Assembly: GCF_014107495.1 (NCBI RefSeq) | Contig: NZ_CP041969.1 | Location: 1,178,001 to 1,242,000, forward strand | Origin: Cohnella cholangitidis | GTDB lineage: Bacteria > Bacillota > Bacilli > Paenibacillales > Paenibacillaceae | DNA length: 64,000 nucleotides | Reading direction: 5' to 3' | Made by a program: the position numbers and the translations under genes | Notes under the pieces: model-generated | Database searches by the model: none | What the model saw: only the letters and a program-made list of their open reading frames with translations | What the model was told of the DNA's origin: nothing | Shown here: piece by piece, positions 33,333-41,781 of the stretch | How positions within the stretch are numbered: position 1 is the first letter of the stretch | Layout of the letters: each line of letters starts with the position of its first letter

Positions 33333-34061
33333 ATGATTGTCCATGTATATGCTTTGTGCTGGAACGAAGAGAAGATGCTCCCGTACTTTTTCAGGCATTA
33401 CGATAACATAGCGGATCGATATTACATTTTCGATAACGGCTCGACGGACAACTCGTTATCCATTCTTCGAGCCCATCCCAAAGTGATCGTGGACAAATTT
33501 ACGATACAAGGCAATTCCTTCGTCAAATCGGCGCAAAAGACGTACGACCATTTTTGGAAGCAAAGCAGGGGGATTGCCGACTGGGTTATCGTCTGTAACC
33601 TTGATGAACATTTATATCATCCGAATCTTAGAAAATATCTCCAGCATTGCTCTTCCCACGGGATTACGATGATCGTTCCCGAAGGTTATGAAATGGTTTC
33701 GAACCGATTTCCCAAAGCGGACAAACGGCTATGCAAAAGAATAACTTACGGCGTTAGGAAGAAGCGATTCGATAAGCCTCAGATTTTTAATCCGCGCGAA
33801 ATCGAAGAAATCAATTTTGCTGCCGGAAGGCATACCGCATCTCCCGCGGGCAATGTCGTAATGCCTTCTACCAGGAAAGTACTGCTGCTGCACTACAAAT
33901 ATATAGGATTGAAGTATTTAAGCAGCCGCTATGAGGAACAGAAAACAAGGCTTAGGAAAACGGATATCGCAAATCGATGGGGAAGCGAATACTTGTGGGA
34001 AGAAAGCAAAAAAGCCCGGGAATTCGAGAAGCTTAAGAGAGCGGCCGTCAAAGTTCTATAA
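33333..34061 (+). CDS. GT2-like glycosyltransferase (DUF4922/GT92-type core)
   Basis: 242 residues. GT-A core: VHVYALCWNEEKMLPYFFRH, YYIFDNGSTDNSLSILRAH, then WVIVCNLDEHLYHPNLRKYL with NLDEH in place of a DxD motif. This type (PF13704-like) is common in polysaccharide clusters. The C-terminus is basic and helical (KARE FEKLKRA). ATG 33333 follows GGAAGGAG by 9 bases. It is in the plus-strand operon 31859-36069. Donor and acceptor unknown. Confidence 0.78.
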   Translation: MIVHVYALCWNEEKMLPYFFRHYDNIADRYYIFDNGSTDNSLSILRAHPKVIVDKFTIQGNSFVKSAQKTYDHFWKQSRGIADWVIVCNLDEHLYHPNLRKYLQHCSSHGITMIVPEGYEMVSNRFPKADKRLCKRITYGVRKKRFDKPQIFNPREIEEINFAAGRHTASPAGNVVMPSTRKVLLLHYKYIGLKYLSSRYEEQKTRLRKTDIANRWGSEYLWEESKKAREFEKLKRAAVKVL

Positions 34062-34074
34062 GGGAGGATATGGA

Positions 34075-34515
34075 ATGGAAGGCGTAAAAGCGGTTGCGCT
34101 AAAAAAAGTAAGAAACGAGAAAGGGTTCCTGCAGGAGGTACAGGGAATCGACGATACCGAATTTCCCGGATTCGGGCAGGTCTACATTACGGCCACTAAC
34201 CCTGGCGTCATTAAAGCCTGGTATCTTCATCATAGACAAATCGACCAGATCGCTCTCGTGAAAGGCGAACTATTGCTGGCCCTATACGATACAAGAGAAG
34301 ATTCGCCTACCCTTCATCAGCTCCAAGAAATCCATATCACGGAAACCGAACCGTTGCTGGTACAGATTCCGCCGGGAGTATGGCACGGATTCCAATCGAT
34401 CGGCGATGAGCCGGCGCTGTTGCTGCATATGAACACGATTGCTTATAGCTTCGAGAATACGGACGAAGACAGACTCCCCCCGGTAAATCATACGATCCCT
34501 TATCAATGGAAGTGA
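34075..34515 (+). CDS. RmlC-like dTDP-sugar 3,5-epimerase (cupin)
   Basis: Epimerises a keto-sugar nucleotide, as in dTDP-rhamnose synthesis. 146 residues, shorter than classic RmlC (about 180). Cupin core: GFLQEVQGIDDTEFPGFGQV, NPGVIKAWYLHHRQID, QIALVKGELLLALYD and IPPGVWHGFQSIG. ATG 34075 follows GGGAGG; reading further upstream would run through the glycosyltransferase gene. No rmlB or rmlD is near, so it may act on another keto sugar. Order in operon: GT, epimerase, HpcH-like lyase, methyltransferase. Confidence 0.82.
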   Translation: MEGVKAVALKKVRNEKGFLQEVQGIDDTEFPGFGQVYITATNPGVIKAWYLHHRQIDQIALVKGELLLALYDTREDSPTLHQLQEIHITETEPLLVQIPPGVWHGFQSIGDEPALLLHMNTIAYSFENTDEDRLPPVNHTIPYQWK

Positions 34516-34519
34516 AACT

Positions 34520-35338
34520 ATGCTTCTATCCCTTATTACTAACGACCCCGACATAGCTAATTACGCAGAGGCTGCCGGAATTGACCGGATTATGATCGAC
34601 CTTGAGGTTAAAGGCAAGAACATCCGCCAGTCCGGTAAAAATCTTTTTTTATCCGACCATACGATCGGCGATCTCCCTGCTATCAAAGCCTTTTTCAAGG
34701 AAAAGTCTCTATTCGTGCGAATAAACCCCATCCACCAACAATCCAAAGAAGAAATCGATGCCGTGATCCGAATGGGAGCGGATATCGTGATGTTGCCTTT
34801 CTTTCGTTCGATGGACGAAGTGGAAACTTTTCTGGAGCTAACGAACGGGGCCGTTAGGAATAGCTTACTGGTCGAAACTAAGGAAGCGACCGAACTCCTT
34901 CCGCAAATAGTCGATTTGAAAGACGTTCATGAAGTTCATATCGGATTTAACGATCTCAGCATCAGCTTCGGATACCGGACGATATTCGAACCGATACGGA
35001 ACGGTTCGTTGGAAGAGTATGCGCAGATCGTCAATCATAAAAAAATTCCGTGGGGGTTCGGGGGCTTAGCCAAATTATCCGATTCGGCCCTTCCGATCGA
35101 TCCGCAATTGATCTTGTTCGAGCAGTTAAGATTAAATGCTTCCGTGGGATGGCTTGGAAGAAGTTTCCGCGATTCGTTGGACCGGGACCGTATCGGCTCC
35201 TCCCTTCGGGAAGAAGTTTCGCTTATAAGAACCTTCTTCCGCGACCATGCGCCGGCTCCTAAGGAATTATTCGATCTTAAACACGCGGAACTAATAGAAC
35301 AAATCGATAGGATGATCTCGGAAGCTCATTCAAAATAA
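34520..35338 (+). CDS. HpcH/HpaI aldolase/citrate lyase family protein
   Basis: TIM-barrel class II aldolase family, metal-dependent carbon-carbon bond cleavage or formation with pyruvate-like substrates. 272 residues: AGIDRIMIDLEVKGK, SLFVRINPIHQQ, AVIRMGADIVMLPFFRSMDE, LLVETKEATELLPQI (metal-binding Glu), and VHIGFNDLSISFGY. It starts 5 bases after the epimerase stop, so it is coupled to it. A role in making a branched or C3-extended sugar, or a small hydroxy acid for sugar acylation, is possible; no direct evidence. Confidence 0.82.
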   Translation: MLLSLITNDPDIANYAEAAGIDRIMIDLEVKGKNIRQSGKNLFLSDHTIGDLPAIKAFFKEKSLFVRINPIHQQSKEEIDAVIRMGADIVMLPFFRSMDEVETFLELTNGAVRNSLLVETKEATELLPQIVDLKDVHEVHIGFNDLSISFGYRTIFEPIRNGSLEEYAQIVNHKKIPWGFGGLAKLSDSALPIDPQLILFEQLRLNASVGWLGRSFRDSLDRDRIGSSLREEVSLIRTFFRDHAPAPKELFDLKHAELIEQIDRMISEAHSK

Positions 35339-35397
35339 CCTCTGACCGGGGCGGGTTGGATTCCCCCCCCGGATTATAGAAAGGCAGGTAGATTCAT

Positions 35398-36069
35398 TTG
35401 GGAAAACTTCAGGATTATTTTGTCGGGAATAAAGGCCGTCTTATGAAGAAGTGGCTGCATTATTTCGATATTTACGAGCGCCACTTCGGCCGATTTGTCG
35501 GACAAGAAGTTAATCTCATGGAGATCGGAGTATTCCACGGAGGGTCATTGCAAATGTGGAAGCACTATTTCGGGGACCAAGCGACGATTTACGGTCTTGA
35601 CGTAAATCCGCGAGTCAAATCGCTCGAGGAAGACCGGATCCATATTCTTATCGGGGATCAGGGGAATAGGAAATTTTGGAAAGGCGTTAAACCCTCTCTG
35701 CCGGTATTCGACATCATTATCGACGACGGCGGACATACGATGGACCAGCAGCGCATTACGTTCGAGGAGATGTACCCGCTGCTCTCCCCCACCGGCGTAT
35801 ACGTTGTCGAAGACATGCACACGAGCTATTGGCCGAGATTCGGCGGCGGTTACGAGCGTTCGGACAGCTTTGTAGAATATTCCAAACGTCTGATCGATAA
35901 ACTTAACGCATGGCATTCAAAGGACAAGCGTCTAACGGTAGATACGTTCACGGAGTCAACCTGGTCGATGAGCTATTACGATAGCGTCCTCGTTGTCGAG
36001 AAGAGGCCTATCGTGCGACCCTCTACCATCTCGTCGGGTTTTCCCTCATGGGAGAAAAAGCATCAATAA
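35398..36069 (+). CDS. Class I SAM O-methyltransferase (CmcI/MycE-like)
   Basis: 223 residues. SAM-binding block NLMEIGVFHGGSLQMWKHYF, TIYGLDVNPRVKSLEEDRIH, then FDIIIDDGGHTMDQQRITFE with the acidic metal site, and GVYVVEDMHTSYWPRFGGG. These are features of the CmcI/MycE group, which methylates sugars or antibiotics with a divalent metal. TTG 35398 follows AAAGGCAGG. A terminator closes the operon 45 bases later. It is the second sugar-type methyltransferase of the window besides FkbM. Confidence 0.85.
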   Translation: MGKLQDYFVGNKGRLMKKWLHYFDIYERHFGRFVGQEVNLMEIGVFHGGSLQMWKHYFGDQATIYGLDVNPRVKSLEEDRIHILIGDQGNRKFWKGVKPSLPVFDIIIDDGGHTMDQQRITFEEMYPLLSPTGVYVVEDMHTSYWPRFGGGYERSDSFVEYSKRLIDKLNAWHSKDKRLTVDTFTESTWSMSYYDSVLVVEKRPIVRPSTISSGFPSWEKKHQ

Positions 36070-36082
36070 ATATGAACGCAAA

Positions 36083-36122
36083 CGTAAAGCCGGGAGTCAT
36101 GACGATCCCGGCTTTACATTGG
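36083..36122 (+). terminator. Terminator-like hairpin after the methyltransferase gene
   Basis: GTAAAGCCGGGA pairs perfectly with TCCCGGCTTTAC across a 10-base loop; the tail has few T, so strength is uncertain. Confidence 0.65.
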
Positions 36123-36147
36123 GATAACATTCGCAGTCACGCGCCGT

Positions 36148-36176
36148 TACAATGTCCCTCTCTTCCACATAAACTA
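36148..36176 (+). promoter_or_regulatory. Candidate sigma-K promoter of the mini-kinase gene
   Basis: TACA, 16 bases, then CATAAACTA, a full match to the sigma-K -10, about 30 bases before the GTG at 36205. Confidence 0.65.
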
Positions 36177-36204
36177 ACTTATCGATAAATAGGATGGTGG
36201 TAGA

Positions 36205-36705
36205 GTGAAGGGTGCATTATTATCCGAACGTCATTTAAAACGGATTCGGCGATGGATATCGCGAATGAAAAGCTATCGATCATTATCGGAAAGGCATCGG
36301 ATAAGAAAGGCAATAAAAACCTTACGATTAAACTATCAAATTCTAGGCTCCGGCAAAACTAGAATCGTATACGATCTTGATAACGGATACGTGCTCAAGG
36401 TCGCGATTTCCAAAAGAGGGTTGAAAAGCAATCAGACCGAATTCCATCTCTATAACGGATATTCCGACAGAATACGCAAATATTTATGCCCTGTCATCGA
36501 GAGCGGCGAGGGATGGATCATAATGAAGAAAATGAATCGGATGGTCGAGCTGACGGAACGATACAAGGATAAGCTTCCAAGAATAAAAAGGAAGTTCAAG
36601 AGAGCAGGGGTAACTGCGCGCAGTCTTCGAAGCAAAAATTTGGCGGTATACCGCCATCGGATTAAGGTCATCGACTACGGCAGCTTCAAAAACGTTAACC
36701 CTTGA
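36205..36705 (+). CDS. Short protein-kinase-fold protein
   Basis: 166 residues. A basic N-terminus (residues 1-45) is followed by a kinase-like N-lobe: ILGSGKTRIVYDLDNGYVLKVAISKRG with a glycine loop and the Lys of LKVA, then WIIMKKMNRMVEL as hinge and IKVIDYGSFKNV at the very end as a DFG-like segment. The HRD-type loop appears reduced to KNLAVYRHR, so a catalytic Asp is not obvious. It may be a degenerate or substrate-specific kinase of the spore coat. GTG 36205 follows AGGATGGTGG. A sigma-K promoter stands upstream. Its stop lies 11 bases inside the convergent GNAT gene. Confidence 0.65.
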   Translation: MKGALLSERHLKRIRRWISRMKSYRSLSERHRIRKAIKTLRLNYQILGSGKTRIVYDLDNGYVLKVAISKRGLKSNQTEFHLYNGYSDRIRKYLCPVIESGEGWIIMKKMNRMVELTERYKDKLPRIKRKFKRAGVTARSLRSKNLAVYRHRIKVIDYGSFKNVNP

Positions 36706-37279
36706 GTTCTTCCCGCAGCAGCCGTTCCGCTAATTCGGCTGGCCTCTCCAGTTTCTTTTGGATCGCAGGCCAGCTCGTCTTCGTTGCTGTATGAATGATG
36801 ACATCATAGGAAACGCCTTTAATCGTCAACCCGCCCGGTTCGATCTCCGTTCGCGTTAACCCGCAGTTATCATGAAAGGAGACGACGCTGGCATTTTCTA
36901 TGATTGTATTGGAATAAACCTTGGACAAGCCTAGAATATCGAAAGCAACATGAAAAATAAGCCACACGCTGGCCGGCGCGGCCGGGACCGAAGGGGAAAT
37001 TATCCACCGCCCCCAATTCCCGGCATCGTTCGCAATATCATAGACCGCGATCGTTCCGATCGGCTTCCCCGACAACGACTCGATGCAAAAATAATAATCT
37101 CCTTCGCGGTGGAAGTAGTTCTCCAGCCAAGATCGATGAACCGAGAAATCGGAGTCTATCTCCCCGATGTATTTGGATAATTCCGGCTGCCTTCTGATTT
37201 GATAAATAAATTCAGCATCGTCCAGCGTAATCGGTCTCAATCGCACCCCGAAACGTTCAACGACAATGTTATGGTTCAT
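36695..37279 (-). CDS. GNAT family acetyltransferase (RimJ/RimL-like)
   Basis: 194 residues. RLRPITLDDAEFIYQIRRQP at the start, KPIGTIAVYDIANDAGNWGRW for the central strands, and FDILGLSKVYSNTIIENASVVSF for the CoA-binding helix and the closing strands. Its ATG overlaps the stop of the acyl carrier protein by 4 bases (ATGA). Such coupling suggests it takes an acyl group from that carrier and puts it on an amino sugar. Proteins of this group act on dTDP-4-amino-4,6-dideoxy sugars in other clusters. Confidence 0.82.
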   Translation of the reverse strand: MNHNIVVERFGVRLRPITLDDAEFIYQIRRQPELSKYIGEIDSDFSVHRSWLENYFHREGDYYFCIESLSGKPIGTIAVYDIANDAGNWGRWIISPSVPAAPASVWLIFHVAFDILGLSKVYSNTIIENASVVSFHDNCGLTRTEIEPGGLTIKGVSYDVIIHTATKTSWPAIQKKLERPAELAERLLREELKG

Positions 37280-37509
37280 AGTTTCACTCCTATGATGTGG
37301 ATAAGATCATCTAAACTTTGGATTTCCGCTACCTCTTTGCCATTGAACCGGACTTGAAAATGTTCTTCGAGACGCAAAATGAGCTCCATATGGTTGAGGG
37401 AATCCCAGTTCGCGAGTTGCTCCCTAGTCGGATTATCATCCGGTAGAACGGGTACCTTCAGCACCTCCGATAAGACGGAGGCGGTTTGTATTCGCAATTC
37501 GTCTGTCAT
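37276..37509 (-). CDS. Acyl carrier protein
   Basis: 77 residues, four-helix ACP. The phosphopantetheine serine is in LANWDSLNHMELILRLEEHF (Asp-Ser-Leu). It overlaps the FkbH-like gene by 4 bases and the GNAT gene by 4 bases. A dedicated carrier next to FkbH implies that a small acyl unit is loaded on it rather than a fatty acid. Confidence 0.9.
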   Translation of the reverse strand: MTDELRIQTASVLSEVLKVPVLPDDNPTREQLANWDSLNHMELILRLEEHFQVRFNGKEVAEIQSLDDLIHIIGVKL

Positions 37510-39224
37510 TCGATAACCTCCACTCTTGCAGGATGATTCATACAGGCGGATCGGACCTCAGATAGCAATTCGGCAAGGGACAAGTTGTCCGTAGAGTCCG
37601 ATACAAAGCGCCGCAGCCAATCGATGGCAGGACTATTGCGGGTTCCTACGGTCACGTCGATACTGATCTGCTCTATTCCTGCGGCCGTTAACTTTTCCAG
37701 TAGACAAGCAAAAGCCACCGTCTCTACTTCACGTCCCAGCGCCCTGCAGCTGAAGAGCGTTTCGATTAACCTGGCATTACGCCCCTCCAAGCGACAGACG
37801 AAAGCGCCGATTATTCCGCTCTCGGAGAGAATATCCGCAAGATGAACGGTTAAGGTTACGTATTTCCCCGAATCCATGGCATCTTGCGCTTCCATTTCCG
37901 TCATACGCCGCATAGCCAAGTTAAATTGGTTCGTTTTACGGCTTAATTCGTACAATCTTCCGGAATGCGAAGGTTCATTGCCGTAAATACGGACGGTCAT
38001 CTTCAAGCTTTCCAAATATTTATTGTAATCGGAAGCATTCTCTCTAATGATCTCCCGTTGTTGTTTAGCTTGTATATCCCTCGTTCTCGAGGCTGCCTCT
38101 CCGTCGGGATGGTTGAGATAGAGGCCCGGATAATGACTAATTTTATTCCTCGTCAGCATGCCATCCCGATCCGCGCGGAGCAGACGAATCTCAGGCAACA
38201 CGGATGCCGTCTTAAGCAATTCGGCCGGATTGTCGTCGACAAACAACATCGCCGAAGGATCGATGTTAAGCAGTTGCGCCAACCGGTTCAAATTTTCCGC
38301 TTTCGGCTGCCAATTGGCGCTAACCGCCGCAAAATCGGTCCACTTTAACGGAAAATCGTCCCTGCTGTCGAATAGAGCCTTAACATCCTTCTCCTCGTTG
38401 CGGCTGCATATCGTTAACAGGATTCCGGACCGCTTCAGCTCTAATAGCAGTTGCTGCAGAGCAATATGCCCTTCCGATAAGGTTATCCCGTCGCTTCCTT
38501 CCTCTCCCAACACGCCGTTATATAACGTATCGTCAAGATCCAGCGCAATCGCTTTTAGACGCGGCAGGAAGACGGCGGGAAACAGATGAACCCCTAGATG
38601 ACGAGCCATTACTATCGTTGCCTGATCGGAGAACGGATAATGGCTTATCGCTTCATTGCGATCATCGAAGAAGGAACTTGCACGCTCTTGGGCTAGACCC
38701 TCCAAATCAACCAATTCGCACCCCGCCGCGTGCTCCAGATGATCGAATAAACACGAATTTAGCTTCCGTATCCATCCTCGCTCGGTTGCGTTGATCCGAA
38801 ATCCGAAAAGATGATCTCCGTCAGCCGCGGACACCGGCCAGTTGTTCACCAAGATCGTCTTGTTCGTCCCGCCGCGCAGATGCTGTATCCGATTCATAAG
38901 CCAGCTCGCGGCTGCTTGCGGCGTCATCGACTTACGATAGACCCGCCAATCCAGCCAGATTAAATAAGCGTCCGCCTGAAGATCTCCGCCAAGCTGGGAC
39001 AGAGCCGCGTCGTAATCGGACACTTCGAACCGGATATCCGCGCCCCATAATCCGCAGAACGGCGGCATCAAGTTACTTATGAATTCAAAGGGCATCGTTC
39101 TGTCGACTCTAATCTTGAAGCTACTACGGACCGGCAACTTGGGAGTTCTGGCTATTCGCGCTCTTGTAGGAAAGGAATCCAGCAACCGGTCCGCCGAATC
39201 AAGGTAGGTTAGAACGGAATCCAT
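37506..39224 (-). CDS. FkbH-like HAD-IIIC family enzyme
   Basis: In polyketide pathways FkbH proteins take a glyceryl unit from 1,3-bisphosphoglycerate, remove the phosphate and load it on an ACP. 572 residues. The N-terminal 220 residues are an SGNH-like region, the HAD core follows with AIALDLDDTLYNGVLGEEG (DxDxT), ICSRNEEKDVKALF and MLFVDDNPAELLKTA, and a C-terminal GNAT-like part ends the protein (FNLAMRRMTEMEA). ATG 39224 follows AAAGGAGGGG. The next gene is an ACP, as in known FkbH systems. Here it probably primes a glyceryl- or lactyl-type group for amide linkage to a sugar. Confidence 0.88.
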   Translation of the reverse strand: MDSVLTYLDSADRLLDSFPTRARIARTPKLPVRSSFKIRVDRTMPFEFISNLMPPFCGLWGADIRFEVSDYDAALSQLGGDLQADAYLIWLDWRVYRKSMTPQAAASWLMNRIQHLRGGTNKTILVNNWPVSAADGDHLFGFRINATERGWIRKLNSCLFDHLEHAAGCELVDLEGLAQERASSFFDDRNEAISHYPFSDQATIVMARHLGVHLFPAVFLPRLKAIALDLDDTLYNGVLGEEGSDGITLSEGHIALQQLLLELKRSGILLTICSRNEEKDVKALFDSRDDFPLKWTDFAAVSANWQPKAENLNRLAQLLNIDPSAMLFVDDNPAELLKTASVLPEIRLLRADRDGMLTRNKISHYPGLYLNHPDGEAASRTRDIQAKQQREIIRENASDYNKYLESLKMTVRIYGNEPSHSGRLYELSRKTNQFNLAMRRMTEMEAQDAMDSGKYVTLTVHLADILSESGIIGAFVCRLEGRNARLIETLFSCRALGREVETVAFACLLEKLTAAGIEQISIDVTVGTRNSPAIDWLRRFVSDSTDNLSLAELLSEVRSACMNHPARVEVIE

Positions 39225-39250
39225 GTTTCTCCCCTCCTTTCTATGCCGGC

Positions 39251-40432
39251 TTAATATATTCCTAGCTCTTTGCCCCAACCGTTTATTTTGTCCAAATAAC
39301 TATCCAAAAGGAAGGCCGGCTTTTGCCCTTCCGTACCCCACTGCAACTGCAAAAATAAGCTCCGTTCCAAAATTCGCTGCAAATACGCCATTTTATACAA
39401 TTTGACGGGATCTTCTTGAAACGCGATGCCGTGTTTGCCCATTTCGGCAGCGTAAAGATGGGCGCAACGGCGAATGACCGCTTCTTCGTCTTTTCTCCAG
39501 TCTTTCCGGTAGGCGAAAAACACTCCGATCAAATTAAACATATCGAACCAACAAGGAGCGAATCGCGCCCCTTCCCAATCGATGAATTTAATGTTCCAAT
39601 TCTCTTCCGCTACGTTTCCGCAGCCGATGTTAGGCGTCTGAAGATCGTTGTGAATAATGCTTTTTCCCGCTTGAACGAGCTCGGGAAAAAATTCGGGCCC
39701 CTTGAGCAATATGCCCTTCAATCTGTCGTAACTGGAGTCCAGCCTTGGTTGGAGATCCGGATGGCTCATGGCTTTATCTAAATACTCCAACGTTTGCTTA
39801 TTGGTCTTCTGACGATCAAGAGTCGCAGCCTCGGAGTGATATAAAGGCAGCCAACCCGCGAACAAATCCCATTGCTCATAGAAACGGTCGTTATAGGTTT
39901 GGGAATGGAGTTTGGCCAAGGCAGGAATAATTTTGTCGAAATAATCGGGGGTAAAGATGACTTGGCCTTTCAATTGAGGGACGAACTCCATGTACACCCA
40001 AATATCTTGGCCGTTAGGCCCTTCTTCTACCGAATATATAGTAGGCATCAGATCCGGGAGAAGCCCGCTCGCCTTGCGGTACATATTGAGTTCGATCAAA
40101 TCTTGGTTGAGCACCGGAGCCTTGAATATTTTAAGAATAATCGGGTAGGAATTCTTGTTCGCGGTAATTTCGAGTTTCCATATCGTGCTTTTAACGGTAT
40201 CCTTCAAACACTCCATGTTAGTATCGTTAAGCGTTACGGAGTGACCGAAATACCCGGTGAATTTGTCGGCACAACGATTCTCCCGCCATTTCAAGCTAAT
40301 CTCGTTAAGCGGCGGATTATGGACTAGTTCCCGCGCATCCTCGCGTCCTTTATTGAAGCCATCCTGTTTTCCCCGTTTGAATCCATCCTCGCGCCCTTTT
40401 TCATAACCGCCTGAATCATTGGGTTTCAGCAT
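39251..40432 (-). CDS. Aminoglycoside-phosphotransferase-fold kinase with [Y/F]xxG tag
   Basis: 393 residues. The N-terminus is the tag YEKGREDGFKRGKQDGFNKG (residues 9-28). The kinase part has SIIHNDLQTPNIGCG as catalytic loop (HND) and IKFIDWEGARFAPCWFD as the metal loop (DxE). The family includes CotS-type spore-coat proteins and sugar kinases. ATG 40432 follows GGAGGAAC. The untagged paralogue is at 40536-41624. Substrate unknown; phosphorylation of a sugar or coat protein is possible. Confidence 0.82.
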   Translation of the reverse strand: MLKPNDSGGYEKGREDGFKRGKQDGFNKGREDARELVHNPPLNEISLKWRENRCADKFTGYFGHSVTLNDTNMECLKDTVKSTIWKLEITANKNSYPIILKIFKAPVLNQDLIELNMYRKASGLLPDLMPTIYSVEEGPNGQDIWVYMEFVPQLKGQVIFTPDYFDKIIPALAKLHSQTYNDRFYEQWDLFAGWLPLYHSEAATLDRQKTNKQTLEYLDKAMSHPDLQPRLDSSYDRLKGILLKGPEFFPELVQAGKSIIHNDLQTPNIGCGNVAEENWNIKFIDWEGARFAPCWFDMFNLIGVFFAYRKDWRKDEEAVIRRCAHLYAAEMGKHGIAFQEDPVKLYKMAYLQRILERSLFLQLQWGTEGQKPAFLLDSYLDKINGWGKELGIY

Positions 40433-40464
40433 TGTTATTGTTCCTCCACTCCGGATTTCCTGTA

Positions 40465-40491
40465 TATCTTATGTAGGAACCCGTACTCGTG
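40465..40491 (-). promoter_or_regulatory. Candidate sigma-K promoter of the tagged kinase gene
   Basis: On the minus strand CACG, 14 bases, then CATAAGATA. The -10 is a full match; the spacing is shorter than usual. Confidence 0.45.
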
Positions 40492-40535
40492 ACATAAAAT
40501 CAAGTAACTTATCACGAATCCGGCTAACCCGATGA

Positions 40536-41624
40536 CTAATAAAGACCTAGTTGTTTGCCCCAGACTTTGACTTTCTCTAATAGAACGGGCAGCAGCTTAG
40601 GTTCTTTTTTGCCTGTTACGGCCCAGTTCAACTGTAAATATAGGCTTCTTTCCAATATGCGCTTCAAGTAGGCCATCTGATAGAGCTTCATGGGGTCCAT
40701 GTCGAATACTACGCCGTGCTTCCTCATCTCATCCGCGTACAACTGTACGGAGCGACGGGTAATTTCCTCTTCTTCGTCTTTCCACTCTCTCCGGTACCCT
40801 AGGAAGATTCCGACCAAATTCACGAGATCAAACCAACACGGGGCGTATTTGGCGCCTTCCCAATCGATCAGCTTAAGATCCCATACTCTTCGCTTCACAT
40901 TGTGGCATGCCATATTGGCCGTATGCAGGTCCCCATGAACGATACTCATTCCTGCATTAGTCACTTCGGGAAAAAACTCCGGCCCTTTCTTCAGCATTGC
41001 GCTCAGCAGCTCGTAATGCGGTTGCAACATCGTTCTAAGAGCAGGAACCTTCATCGCCTTTTCCAGGTAATAGATCGTTTGCTTATTCATGTGGATTCTC
41101 TCTTTGTTCATCTTTTGGGAATCGTATCGGGGCAACCAGTCCGAGAAGATGCTTTTGCGCGAAGTGAATTTTTCGTTCATCGTCGAAGCGTGAAGCTTCG
41201 CCAACGTCGGAATAATGCTGGCGAAGTGATCCGGATTATATTGGACTCGCCCCGACACCGATTCGATATATTCCATAAACACCCACAAGCCGTGACCGTA
41301 AACGTTTCTTTTCGTCAAATAGATTTGCGGCATGAACGGTTGCAATACGTTCTTCGCTTTCCGGTATATATTTTTCTCTACGGTGCTTTCCGGGCGGTCC
41401 CTTCTTAACGGTTTGGAGATTTTTAAGACGATAGGCATTCTTTTACGGTTAACTCTGATTTCGAGTTTCCAAATGCTGCTTTTGTAAGAATCCTTCAAAC
41501 ACTTCATCTTATGGCGGTTTAACGACACGTCCGCGTCGAAGAAAGTCCTGAAATGGTCGGCGAACTTCATTTCGCGCCATTTTCTGCGAATCACTCTTTT
41601 CGTTATTTTTATGGCTCGGCTCAT
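40536..41624 (-). CDS. Aminoglycoside-phosphotransferase-fold kinase (CotS-like)
   Basis: 362 residues, closely related to the tagged kinase at 39251-40432. Catalytic loop SIVHGDLHTANMACHN, metal loop LKLIDWEGAKYAPCWFD, shared block CLKDSYKSSIWKLEIRVNRK near the start. It has a short basic N-terminus (KITKRVIRRKWREMK) instead of the tag. ATG 41624 follows AGGGAGTGA. HGDxHxxN and DWE are intact, so it should be active. Related CotS proteins belong to the Bacillus spore coat. Confidence 0.8.
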   Translation of the reverse strand: MSRAIKITKRVIRRKWREMKFADHFRTFFDADVSLNRHKMKCLKDSYKSSIWKLEIRVNRKRMPIVLKISKPLRRDRPESTVEKNIYRKAKNVLQPFMPQIYLTKRNVYGHGLWVFMEYIESVSGRVQYNPDHFASIIPTLAKLHASTMNEKFTSRKSIFSDWLPRYDSQKMNKERIHMNKQTIYYLEKAMKVPALRTMLQPHYELLSAMLKKGPEFFPEVTNAGMSIVHGDLHTANMACHNVKRRVWDLKLIDWEGAKYAPCWFDLVNLVGIFLGYRREWKDEEEEITRRSVQLYADEMRKHGVVFDMDPMKLYQMAYLKRILERSLYLQLNWAVTGKKEPKLLPVLLEKVKVWGKQLGLY

Positions 41625-41720
41625 AAGTTCTCACTCCCTTCGAGCTTATGTACCATTTATATTCGTGCCTGCAAGGTTCATCTTGGATACTTATCCGTCT
41701 TTCCGACAAATATAGGCGAG

Positions 41721-41765
41721 CAAAAAGCACCCATTCTCCCGTGAACGCGAGAAAATGGGTGCTTA
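41721..41765 (-). terminator. Terminator of the PKD-repeat protein gene
   Basis: On the minus strand AAGCACCCATT pairs with AATGGGTGCTT across a loop, followed by TTT, 17 bases after the stop at 41782. Confidence 0.85.
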
Positions 41766-41781
41766 ACTAACGATTGCGAAG

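Noticed and set aside
36695..39224. Polyketide or non-ribosomal peptide cluster
   Set aside because: FkbH and ACP are present but there is no ketosynthase module, adenylation domain or thioesterase nearby.
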